A DNA stretch of 64,000 bases. It comes from Pseudomonadota bacterium (lineage in GTDB: Bacteria; Pseudomonadota; Alphaproteobacteria; Azospirillales; Azospirillaceae). Positions 22,390 to 29,952 of this stretch are shown in pieces. The position numbers and the translations under genes were made by a program. The notes under the pieces were generated by a model. That model worked only from the letters and a program-made list of their open reading frames with translations, ran no database searches and was not told the origin of the DNA. The stretch is taken from the NCBI GenBank assembly GCA_023411035.1, contig JAEYPE010000224.1, forward strand, positions 1-64,000, written 5' to 3'. The stretch's first letter is position 1. Every line of letters begins with the position of its first letter.

Positions 22390-23586
22390 TCACCCCCAGG
22401 CCCAGAAACCGTCGCCCTCGTCCATGTAGAAGCGCGCCAGCACCATCTTGTGGACCTCCGACGCCCCGTCCACCAGCCGGGCCTGCCGGGCGTAGCGGTA
22501 CATCCACTCCAGCGCCGTGTCCTTCGAATAGCCCCTGGCCCCGCAAAGCTGTATGGCCGTGTCCACCGCCTTGTGCAGCGTGTCGGCGACATGGACCTTG
22601 GCCATCGACACCTCCTTGCGGGCGAAGTCGCCGCGGTCGAGCTGCCACGCCGCCTTCATGACCAGCAGGCGCCCGATCTCGATCTGCATGGCGACGTCGC
22701 CCATCATCCACTGCACGCCCTCGTGTCCGGCCAGCGTGGTGCCGAAGCTCTCGCGCTCACGCACATAGGCGGCGGCGATCTCCATGGCCCGCTTGGACAG
22801 GCCGGTCCAGCGCATGCAATGGGTCAGCCGCGCCGGGCCGAGCCGGATCTGCGTGGCCTTCAGCCCGTCCCCGACCTTCATCAGAACGTTCTCGTCGGAA
22901 ACCTCCAGCCCGTCGAAGCGCAGTTCGCAATGGCCGCCATGCTCCTCCGGTCCCATGATCGGGATGCGGCGGACGATCTCCCAACCGGGCTGGTTCTTGT
23001 CGAACAGGAAGGCGGTCAGCCCCTTGCGCCCGTCGTCGGAGGTGCGGGCGATCAGGATGAAATGCTGCGCCTCCCCCGCCCCGGTGATGAACCATTTGCG
23101 GCCGGAGATCACCCAGCGGTCGCCCCGCCGCTCCGCCCTGGTCTTCATCATGGAGGGGTCGGAGCCGCCGCCCGGATGCGGCTCGGTCATCGCGAAGGCC
23201 GAGCGGACCTTCCCGTCCACGATGGGCTGAAGCCAGCGCTCCTTCTGCGCCTCGGTCGCCACCTTGTTCAGAAGCTGCATGTTGCCGTCGTCGGGGGCGG
23301 CGCAGTTGAAGCAAACCGGCCCGAAGATGGAGCGGTTCATCTCCTCATAAGCCGCCGCCATGCCGACGATGCCCAGCTCCTGCCCGCCGCGCTCCTTCGG
23401 CATCTGCGGCGCCCACAGCCCGGCGGCCTTCACCTCCCCGCGCAGACGCTCCAGCAGGGCGGGCGCGATGTTCTCATGCGCGTCGTAGGAGGCCGGGTCC
23501 GCTTCCAGCGGCAGGATGCGCTCCTCCACGAAGGCGCGCACGCGGCGGCGGAAGTCCTCGATGTGCGGGGGCAGGCTGAAATCCAT
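22390..23586 (-). CDS. Acyl-CoA dehydrogenase family protein, LvaC/ACAD10-11-like
   Basis: FAD-dependent fold of 398 residues with the usual ACAD motifs (FAMTEPHPGGGSDPS, ISGRKWFITGAG, KVHVADTLHKAVDTAIQLCGARGY). At the place of the catalytic Glu of medium-chain enzymes (YEG) it has Asp373 in RLVDGASEVHK, a feature of the ACAD10/11 clade. In that clade the enzyme removes phosphate from 4-phosphoacyl-CoA to give enoyl-CoA, which fits the adjacent kinase gene. Good start at ATG 23586. Confidence 0.9.
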   Translation of the reverse strand: MDFSLPPHIEDFRRRVRAFVEERILPLEADPASYDAHENIAPALLERLRGEVKAAGLWAPQMPKERGGQELGIVGMAAAYEEMNRSIFGPVCFNCAAPDDGNMQLLNKVATEAQKERWLQPIVDGKVRSAFAMTEPHPGGGSDPSMMKTRAERRGDRWVISGRKWFITGAGEAQHFILIARTSDDGRKGLTAFLFDKNQPGWEIVRRIPIMGPEEHGGHCELRFDGLEVSDENVLMKVGDGLKATQIRLGPARLTHCMRWTGLSKRAMEIAAAYVRERESFGTTLAGHEGVQWMMGDVAMQIEIGRLLVMKAAWQLDRGDFARKEVSMAKVHVADTLHKAVDTAIQLCGARGYSKDTALEWMYRYARQARLVDGASEVHKMVLARFYMDEGDGFWAWG

Positions 23587-23618
23587 CGGTTGCGGTCCTC
23601 TCCGTCACGCTCTTTCGC

Positions 23619-24380
23619 TTACAGGGTGCTGACCAGATGCCCGCCATCCACCGGCACGACCGCCCCGGTCATGTAGGTCGATGCGTCGGAGCAGAGCAGC
23701 AGCAGCGGCCCGTCCAGATCCGCCAACCGCCCCAGCCGCCGCTGCGGCACGCGCCGGATCAGCGCCTGCCCGGCGTCGGTCGCCAGGAAATCGCGGTTCA
23801 GGTCGGTCTCCATGTAGCCGGGGGCCAGCGCGTTGACCCGGATGCCGTAGCGCGCCCATTCCAGCGCCAGCGCCTGGGTCAGTTGCACCAGCCCGGCCTT
23901 CGACGCGGCGTAGGCCGCGACATGGCCCGCCACGCGCAGCCCCAGGATGGAGGCGATGTTGACGATGGAGCCGCCCCGTCCCCGCTCCTTCATCACGCGC
24001 GCCGCTTCCTGCGCGGTGAGGAACGCCCCCTTCAGGTTGGTGTCGATCACGCGGTCCCAATCGTCCTCGCCATGGTCGAGCGCCGCCTTGGACACCGTGG
24101 TCCCGGCGTTGTTGACGAGGATGTCCAGCCCGCCGAGGGCGCTCGCGGCCTCGCGGACGCCGTTGCGGACGGAGGCGGCGTCGGTGACGTCCAGCGGTAC
24201 GGCGACGGCCTGCCCGCCCGCCGCCTCGATCTCCGCCACGGCGGCGTCCAGGCTTTCGCGCCGCCGCGCGGCCAGGGCGACACGGGCGCCCGCCGCAGCG
24301 AGCACGCCCGCGAAATGGCGGCCCAGGCCGGAGGAGGCCCCGGTAACGAGGGCCGTGCGGTTGGTGAGGGAGAGGGTCAT
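23619..24380 (-). CDS. SDR-family oxidoreductase, LvaD-like
   Basis: Short-chain dehydrogenase of 253 residues. It has the nucleotide-binding TGASSGLG motif, NNAG, the catalytic Ser in the IVNIAS region, the YAASK catalytic Tyr/Lys, and a C-terminal VDGGH. In the lva pathway the SDR reduces levulinyl-CoA to 4-hydroxyvaleryl-CoA; other 3- or 4-keto substrates are possible. ATG 24380 was chosen because the in-frame sequence upstream runs into the intergenic repeats. Confidence 0.88.
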   Translation of the reverse strand: MTLSLTNRTALVTGASSGLGRHFAGVLAAAGARVALAARRRESLDAAVAEIEAAGGQAVAVPLDVTDAASVRNGVREAASALGGLDILVNNAGTTVSKAALDHGEDDWDRVIDTNLKGAFLTAQEAARVMKERGRGGSIVNIASILGLRVAGHVAAYAASKAGLVQLTQALALEWARYGIRVNALAPGYMETDLNRDFLATDAGQALIRRVPQRRLGRLADLDGPLLLLCSDASTYMTGAVVPVDGGHLVSTL

Positions 24381-24438
24381 GCGGCGGGTCCTGGGTTCAT
24401 GCGGTTGGTGGTTCATGCGGTTGGAGTTCGGGAGTCGG

Positions 24439-24479
24439 CCCCCCACCCGAACCCTCCCCCGCCTTTGGCGAGGGAGGGA
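24439..24479 (-). repeat. REP-like palindromic repeat, inverted partner
   Basis: GC-rich element containing CCCTCCCCCGCC and GGCGAGGGAGGG. In reverse complement it resembles the copies at 24502-24540, 33616-33660 and 44257-44301. With the next element it forms an inverted pair between the SDR and synthetase genes. Confidence 0.75.
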
Positions 24480-24501
24480 ACTCCGCCGCTTTGCAGCCCA
24501 A

Positions 24502-24540
24502 TCCCCTCTCCCGCGAAGCGGGGGAGGGCTAGGGAGGGGG
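24502..24540 (+). repeat. REP-like palindromic repeat
   Basis: Contains CCCCTCTCCCGCGAAGCGGG followed by a GGAGGGCTAGGGAGGGGG tail. It is separated by 22 bases from the inverted copy at 24439-24479, giving a REPIN-like doublet. Confidence 0.8.
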
Positions 24541-24552
24541 AAAATGCCCTTC

Positions 24553-26187
24553 TCACAACCCCCTCGCCTGTTCACGCAGCACGAACTTCTGGATCTTCCC
24601 CGTGGAGGTCTTCGGCAAGGCCCCGAACACCACCTTGCGGGGCGCCTTGAAGTGGGCGAGATGATCGCGGCACCAGCCGATGACGTCCGCCTCCGTCACC
24701 TTCCCCTCCGATCCCGGCTTCAGCGTGACGAAGGCGCAGGGCGTCTCGCCCCATTTCGCATCGGGACGGGCCACGACGGCGGCCTCCATGACGTGGGGGT
24801 GCTTGTAGAGAACCTCCTCCACCTCCAGCGAGGCGATGTTCTCGCCACCGGAGATGATGATGTCCTTGGCGCGGTCCTTGATCTCGACGTAGCGGTCCGG
24901 ATGCAGCACGGCGAGGTCCCCGGTGTGCAGCCAGCCGTCGCGCAACGCCTCGTCGGTCGCCGCCGGGTTCTTCAGGTAGCCCTTCATCACCGTGTTGCCG
25001 CGCAACGCCAGTTCGCCCAGCGTCTCCCCGTCGGCGGGAACCTCGCGGCCCGTGTCGGGGTCGAGCACGGTCTGCTCGGACATGGTGACGTTCGGCACGC
25101 CCTGGCGGGCCATCTTCACCGCCCGCTCCTCCAGCGGCAGGTCCGCCCACGCCTCCTGCCACGCGCAGCCGGTGGAGGGGCCGTAGCATTCGGTCATGCC
25201 GTAGAGGTGGGTCAGGCGGAAGCCCATCCGCTCCATGCCCGCGATCACCGCGCTGGGCGGGGCCGCCCCGCCGGTCGCCACCTGCACGGGGCCGTGTTCG
25301 AAGCTCCGCTTCACAGCGTCCGGCGCGTGGATCAGCATGGTCAGCACGACCGGCGCGCCGCAGAGATGGGTGACCTTTTCCTCCGCGATCAGGCGGAAGA
25401 TCGCCGCCGGGTCCACGGCGCGCAGGCAGACATGGGTGGCCCCCACCGCCGTCACCGCCCAGGGAAAGGTCCAGCCGTTGCAGTGGAACATGGGCAGCGT
25501 CCACAGATAGACGCTGTCGGGCCGCAGCCCGAAGGTGATGACGTTGCCGAGCGCGTTCAGATAGGCGCCGCGGTGGTGATACAGCACCCCCTTGGGGTTC
25601 CCCGTGGTGCCGGAGGTGTAGTTGAGCGCGATGGACTCCCACTCGTCCTCCGGGGCGCGCCAGGGGGCGGCGGGGTCGCCAGACCTCAGGAACGCCTCAT
25701 ACTCCATGTCCCCCACGGGGACGGCATCCTGTGCCGCCGGATCGTCGATCCACACCACCCGCGGCGGGGTCGCCATGCGCTCCAGCGCCGCTCGGGCCAC
25801 CGCCGACAGGCCGCGGTCCACCAGGAACAGGCGGCTTTCGGCATGCTCCAGAATGAAGGCGACGGCGGGTGGATCGAGCCGCGTGTTGATGGCGTTCAGA
25901 ACCGCCCCGGCGCCGGGAACGCCGAAATGCGCCTCCAGCATCGCCGGGGTGTTGAAGGCCAGCACGGACACCACCTCCCCCGGACGGACGCCGGCCCCGG
26001 CCAGCGCGGAGGCGAGCGCGCGGGCGCGGCGTTCCACCTCCGCCCAGCTTCGCCGCAAGGGGCCGTAGACCACGGCGGTCTTGTCCGGATAGACCGTCGC
26101 GGAGCGGCGCAGGAAGTCCAGCGGCGTCAGCGGCACATGGTTCGCCGCGCGCCTGGAAAGTTCTGCGGACGGAGTGGTGGCGTCCAC
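24553..26187 (-). CDS. AMP-dependent acyl-CoA synthetase, LvaE-like
   Basis: ATP-dependent acid:CoA ligase of 544 residues with the P-loop YTSGTTGNPKG, the adenylate motif YGMTE, GWLHTGD, the ISGGENI hinge and the C-terminal GKIQK lysine. It would activate the acid that enters the operon's pathway (levulinate or another short to medium acid). Start GTG 26187 is preceded by a strong GGGAGGAG site 6 bases away. An ATG 27 codons upstream would run over an intergenic palindrome. First gene of the five-gene minus-strand operon. Confidence 0.92.
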   Translation of the reverse strand: MDATTPSAELSRRAANHVPLTPLDFLRRSATVYPDKTAVVYGPLRRSWAEVERRARALASALAGAGVRPGEVVSVLAFNTPAMLEAHFGVPGAGAVLNAINTRLDPPAVAFILEHAESRLFLVDRGLSAVARAALERMATPPRVVWIDDPAAQDAVPVGDMEYEAFLRSGDPAAPWRAPEDEWESIALNYTSGTTGNPKGVLYHHRGAYLNALGNVITFGLRPDSVYLWTLPMFHCNGWTFPWAVTAVGATHVCLRAVDPAAIFRLIAEEKVTHLCGAPVVLTMLIHAPDAVKRSFEHGPVQVATGGAAPPSAVIAGMERMGFRLTHLYGMTECYGPSTGCAWQEAWADLPLEERAVKMARQGVPNVTMSEQTVLDPDTGREVPADGETLGELALRGNTVMKGYLKNPAATDEALRDGWLHTGDLAVLHPDRYVEIKDRAKDIIISGGENIASLEVEEVLYKHPHVMEAAVVARPDAKWGETPCAFVTLKPGSEGKVTEADVIGWCRDHLAHFKAPRKVVFGALPKTSTGKIQKFVLREQARGL

Positions 26188-26227
26188 GCTCGTCTCCTCC
26201 CCTGTTCCGAAGGACCGGCCTTTCGGC

Positions 26228-26249
26228 GGGCGTTCCATTTCGAACGCCC
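26228..26249. promoter_or_regulatory. Palindrome upstream of the lva-like operon
   Basis: GGGCGTTC and GAACGCCC form an 8-bp perfect inverted repeat with a 6-base spacer. A second, shorter one (CCTAC/GTAGG, 26248-26265) abuts it. Both sit in the divergent gap between the synthetase and the Crp/Fnr-type gene and could be operators. Confidence 0.5.
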
Positions 26250-26426
26250 TACTGACGATGGTAGGCACGAACCAATGGACAGAACAAGTTTCACCTTTGG
26301 TCGGTCCCGCCCTTCATGCCCGCAAGAACGTGGCAGGAGCGGGCGAGCGCGTTACCGCCTCTGGCGCCGCCGACGCGGGCCGTCCGCCCGGTACACTGTC
26401 CGGCATCGAGCCTTATGGGGGCGGCC

Positions 26427-27137
26427 ATGGCGACGGTGCGGATCGCGTTCGACAAGGAACTGGTGCTGGCCGGGCATTTCCTGCTGAAGCATCTGGAGAA
26501 GCCGGAACTGCAACGCCTCGCCGCCAGCGCCCGGCTGGCCTATTTCCGGCCCGGCGCGGTCATCTTCCAGAAGGGCGACCCCGGCGACAGCATGATGGCG
26601 GTCATCCGCGGGCGGGTGAAGATCTGCTCCCACTCCACGGACGGGAAGGAGCTGGTGCTGAACATCATCAACAAGGGCGGCCTGTTCGGGGAGATCGCCC
26701 TGCTGGACGGGGAGCCGCGGACCGCCGACGCCGTGGCGCTGGAGGAAACGGACCTGCTGGTGCTCGACCGCTCGAAGTTCGTGCCCCTGCTGAACGAGCG
26801 TCCGGCGGTGGCGCTGCAACTCATCACCGTCCTGTGCAAGCGCCTGCGCCAGACCAGCGAGCATCTGGAGGACACGCTGTTCCTGGAGGCGTCCTCCCGC
26901 TTCGCCCGCGCGCTGATGCGGCTGGCGGAGGTGTTCGGCAAGCCGGCGCCCAACGGGCTGAAGCTGGACATCAAGCTGTCGCAGCAGCAGCTCGGCTGCC
27001 TCGTCGGCGTCTCGCGGGAGAGCATCAACAAGCTGCTGGGCGAGTGGCAGAGGAACGGCGTGATCGCGGTGGAGTCCGGGCGGATCACCCTGCTGGACCG
27101 CAACGCGCTGGAGGAGATCGCCGAGGCGAACGGGTGA
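26427..27137 (+). CDS. Crp/Fnr-family transcription regulator
   Basis: The 236-residue protein has an N-terminal cyclic-nucleotide-binding beta-roll (FRPGAVIFQKGDPGDSMMAV, LFGEIALLDGEPRTADAVAL) and a C-terminal winged helix whose recognition region is LGCLVGVSRESINKLLGEW. The phosphate-binding segment GEIALLDGEPRTA resembles cAMP-binding CRPs and there is no FNR-type cysteine cluster. Start: ATG 26427 after a G-rich stretch; ATG 26415 gives four more residues. It is divergent from the lva-like operon and may control it, and lies close to an adenylate cyclase gene. Confidence 0.88.
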   Translation: MATVRIAFDKELVLAGHFLLKHLEKPELQRLAASARLAYFRPGAVIFQKGDPGDSMMAVIRGRVKICSHSTDGKELVLNIINKGGLFGEIALLDGEPRTADAVALEETDLLVLDRSKFVPLLNERPAVALQLITVLCKRLRQTSEHLEDTLFLEASSRFARALMRLAEVFGKPAPNGLKLDIKLSQQQLGCLVGVSRESINKLLGEWQRNGVIAVESGRITLLDRNALEEIAEANG

Positions 27138-27164
27138 GGAGGACGGTCGCTCCGATCCCTTCCC

Positions 27165-29696
27165 TCAATTTAACTCCCGCAGCACCCTCATCCCGTTGTT
27201 CAGGTACCGCACGTCCGGATCGTAGAACAGCCGCGCCGTATCGGTGATGTCCGTCAGACTGGCCCGCCAGGACCCGCCCCGCAGCACCCGCTCGCGGCAA
27301 TTGGCCGAGGTCCTGGCGCTGCCGTCCGTGGGCGCCCCGCCATAGTCCGCATACCAGCAGTCGGCGACCCATTCCGCCACGCCACCGTTCATGTCGTGCA
27401 GGCCGAAGGGGTTCGGCTTGTAGCTGCCCACCGAGGCCGGGGTCAGCCGCTCCTGCGCGCCGCCGCAATCCCGGCAGTTGGCGAGCGTCCCCGTCTGCCC
27501 ATCCCACCAGTAGCGGCCCGTCGTGCCGCCGCGGGCCGCGTATTCCCACTCGGCTTCGGTCGGCAGGCGGTAGCGCTGGCCGGTCTTCTGGCTCAGCCAC
27601 TTCGCGTAGGCTTGGGCCTCCAGCCAGGAGATGTTGTGGATCGGGGTGTTGTTGGTGGGCTTGGTCATGCGCGGCATGCCGTCGGTGCAGCCGCCGCCCT
27701 CCACGCAGGCGCGCCATTCGGCCACCGTCACCTCATAGGCGCCGATGGCGAAGGGCTTGGCGATGGTCACCCGGTGCGCCGGGCGTTCGGAACGGTCGCC
27801 CTGGTCGCTGCCCATGGTGAAGCTGCCCGGCGTGATGCGCACCATCACCGGACAGTCCGGGCAGTCCTGGAAACTGGCGGACCGGCTGTGATTGCGAACC
27901 GCACCGTTCCCGGCGCCATTCCCGGCGCCGGTGGCGGGTGCGGCGGCCACCTGCTCCGGCGTCGGCGCGGGCTGCGGCGGCGGGGTTGCCGCTTCGACGA
28001 CCGGGGCCGGTGGCGAAGCCGGCGCCGGCGCCGGCTGCGGCGGTTCTACCGCCGCGATTTCCGGCGGATGGGCGGCGGGGGCCAGCGCGCCCAGCTTCTC
28101 CCGCGCCGGCTTCGCGTAGGCGCCGTTGCCGAACAGCCGCAGGAAGGCCTCGAAGTCGGCGGGCTCGCGGCTGTCCTTGACCATCTTCCACAGCGATTCC
28201 TCCAGCGCGGGCGCCGCTGGGGTGGCACCCGGCGGGGCGATCTCCAGCGTCACCGTGCCGGTGGCCCGTCCGCCCTTGCCGTCTTCCGCCAGATAGATGA
28301 AGGCCCCGGCGGGCCCGGCGGCCTCCTGCTCCGGATCGAAGGTCAACCGGGCCAGCCCCTCGGGGGGCAGCCGGTCGCCGGGACGGATCAGGGTGGCGCC
28401 GTCCCGCACCTTGCCGCGGTCGGGCACGGCGGTGACGGTGATGGTCAGCGCGTCGCCATCGGGGTCCACGGGCGCCTCGATGGCCAGCGGGTTCGGCAGG
28501 GCGCGGACGGTGCGCGCGCCCGCGACGACCGGCGCGCGGTTGCTGGGTTTGATGGTGATCGCCACCCCGCCCCGCACGACGCCGCCCCGCCCGTCCATGA
28601 TCGCGAAATCGAAGCGCCCGGCATCCCCCACCACCGTCGCGTCCGGCTTGAAGCTGGCGGCGGCAAGCTGCTCCACGGTCAGGTAATCGCCGATCAGCAC
28701 GATGCGGTCGCCGATGCGGACGCTGCCGCCGCGCGGCAAGCCGGATATCTGGGCGAAAAGCTGGTCGTCGTCCGGGTCGGTCGGGCGCCCGATGCGCAAC
28801 GGCTCGGCGTCGGCGCGGTCGGACAGCTCCAGCGGGCGGATCTCGCCCAGCACCGGAGGCCGGTTCGGCGGACGCGGGTTGAAGTAGAAGGGCGCCGCCC
28901 CGAGAGAGCCGAAGATGTATGGCTCCTGCCGCCCGTTGGTCGCCTGCCGCACGGTGTCGCGCACGTTGCGGAAGAACAGGCTCAGTTCCAGCCCCGGCGT
29001 CTGGAGATGCTGAAGCAGCGCGTCGGTGTAGGGACTGTGGTCGCCCTGCCCGTCCTCCGCCAACTGGTCGGCGCGGGTGGCCATGGCGACCAGCGTGTCG
29101 CTGGGCGTGTCGTCCACGCGGGCGAAGCCGTAATTGACCTGGATGCGGTTCTGCCCGGACTGCTTCAGCCGGTCCACGAAGGGGTTGTTGCGGCAGGAAT
29201 CGAGCATCAGGATGCCCAGCTTGCGGGCCTGCGACAGCTCGCCCAGCATCAGGTTCAGCGGCATCGCCTCGTAAACGAGATCGCGCTCGCGCTCCAGCTT
29301 GGCGTCCGCCGCGACGATGTAGTTGTTCCCGCCCACCTGGATGCCGTGCCCGGCGTAGAAAATCACCGCCACGTCGGCCTGCGCGGCGCGGATGCCGAAA
29401 TCGCGCAGCGCCCGCTCGAAGCTGCGGTTGTCCATGTCGAACTTCTCGTCCACGTCGAACTGAAGCTTGCGCAGGGCCTCGGCGATGGCCTTGGCGTCGT
29501 TGACCGGGTTCTGAAGTTCGGGGGCGAATTCGTATTTGCCGATGCCGACGACCAGCGCGATGCGCTTCTCCGGAGGCGGCGGCGATTGCGCGAAGGCGTC
29601 CGGCACCCCGGCGAGAAGACCCGACAACAGCAGGACCAGGGCGATCAGCCAGAGGACTCCGCCCAACCAGCGCCGTGACTGTGGTCCGTCGAACAT
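27165..29696 (-). CDS. Secreted caspase-like / formylglycine-generating-enzyme-like fusion protein
   Basis: The 843-residue protein has a signal peptide or anchor (about 9-36), a peptidase C14 (metacaspase-like) domain with the His-Cys dyad in FYAGHG (His117) and LDSCRNNP (Cys168), two beta-rich cadherin/Ig-like repeats (about 270-480; PDGDALTITVT, PTDPDDDQLFA), a Pro/Ala linker, and a C-terminal FGE-sulfatase (SUMF1-like) domain with GSFTMGSDQGDR, RLPTEAEWEYAARGG and RVLRGGSWR. The Cys pair of true FGE is not evident, so this is probably a binding rather than an enzymatic module. Start 29696 has GGAG; an ATG at 29714 is equally possible. Confidence 0.88.
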   Translation of the reverse strand: MFDGPQSRRWLGGVLWLIALVLLLSGLLAGVPDAFAQSPPPPEKRIALVVGIGKYEFAPELQNPVNDAKAIAEALRKLQFDVDEKFDMDNRSFERALRDFGIRAAQADVAVIFYAGHGIQVGGNNYIVAADAKLERERDLVYEAMPLNLMLGELSQARKLGILMLDSCRNNPFVDRLKQSGQNRIQVNYGFARVDDTPSDTLVAMATRADQLAEDGQGDHSPYTDALLQHLQTPGLELSLFFRNVRDTVRQATNGRQEPYIFGSLGAAPFYFNPRPPNRPPVLGEIRPLELSDRADAEPLRIGRPTDPDDDQLFAQISGLPRGGSVRIGDRIVLIGDYLTVEQLAAASFKPDATVVGDAGRFDFAIMDGRGGVVRGGVAITIKPSNRAPVVAGARTVRALPNPLAIEAPVDPDGDALTITVTAVPDRGKVRDGATLIRPGDRLPPEGLARLTFDPEQEAAGPAGAFIYLAEDGKGGRATGTVTLEIAPPGATPAAPALEESLWKMVKDSREPADFEAFLRLFGNGAYAKPAREKLGALAPAAHPPEIAAVEPPQPAPAPASPPAPVVEAATPPPQPAPTPEQVAAAPATGAGNGAGNGAVRNHSRSASFQDCPDCPVMVRITPGSFTMGSDQGDRSERPAHRVTIAKPFAIGAYEVTVAEWRACVEGGGCTDGMPRMTKPTNNTPIHNISWLEAQAYAKWLSQKTGQRYRLPTEAEWEYAARGGTTGRYWWDGQTGTLANCRDCGGAQERLTPASVGSYKPNPFGLHDMNGGVAEWVADCWYADYGGAPTDGSARTSANCRERVLRGGSWRASLTDITDTARLFYDPDVRYLNNGMRVLRELN

Positions 29697-29716
29697 CAGC
29701 CGGCTCCATCGCACAA

Positions 29717-29757
29717 TCCCCCTCTCCCCTCCGGGGAGAGGGTTGGGGTGAGGGGGA
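29717..29757 (+). repeat. GC-rich palindromic repeat, first of an inverted pair
   Basis: Carries CTCTCCCCTCCGGGGAGAG followed by GGTTGGGGTGAGGGGG, a composition shared by dispersed intergenic repeats in many proteobacteria. Confidence 0.75.
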
Positions 29758-29788
29758 TGCGCTGTTGCCGGACATACCGGAGCGGCGA

Positions 29789-29837
29789 GGCCCCCTCATC
29801 GGCCCTCCGGGCCACCCTCTCCCCAGAGGGGAGAGGG
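29789..29837 (-). repeat. GC-rich palindromic repeat, second of an inverted pair
   Basis: Begins GGCCCCCTCATCGGCCCTCC and ends CTCTCCCCAGAGGGGAGAG, an inverted relative of the element at 29717-29757. The remaining gap to 29952 is AT-richer and shows no gene. Confidence 0.7.
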
Positions 29838-29952
29838 TTCATCGGCGCCGCTCATTCTCAGAATAAAATTGCCAATCCACCAAAGCTAATATTGCGAATT
29901 CTGCGCACCAAGCGTTCATTCAGCCTAATCCCGAATACGGAAAGGAGGGCGG

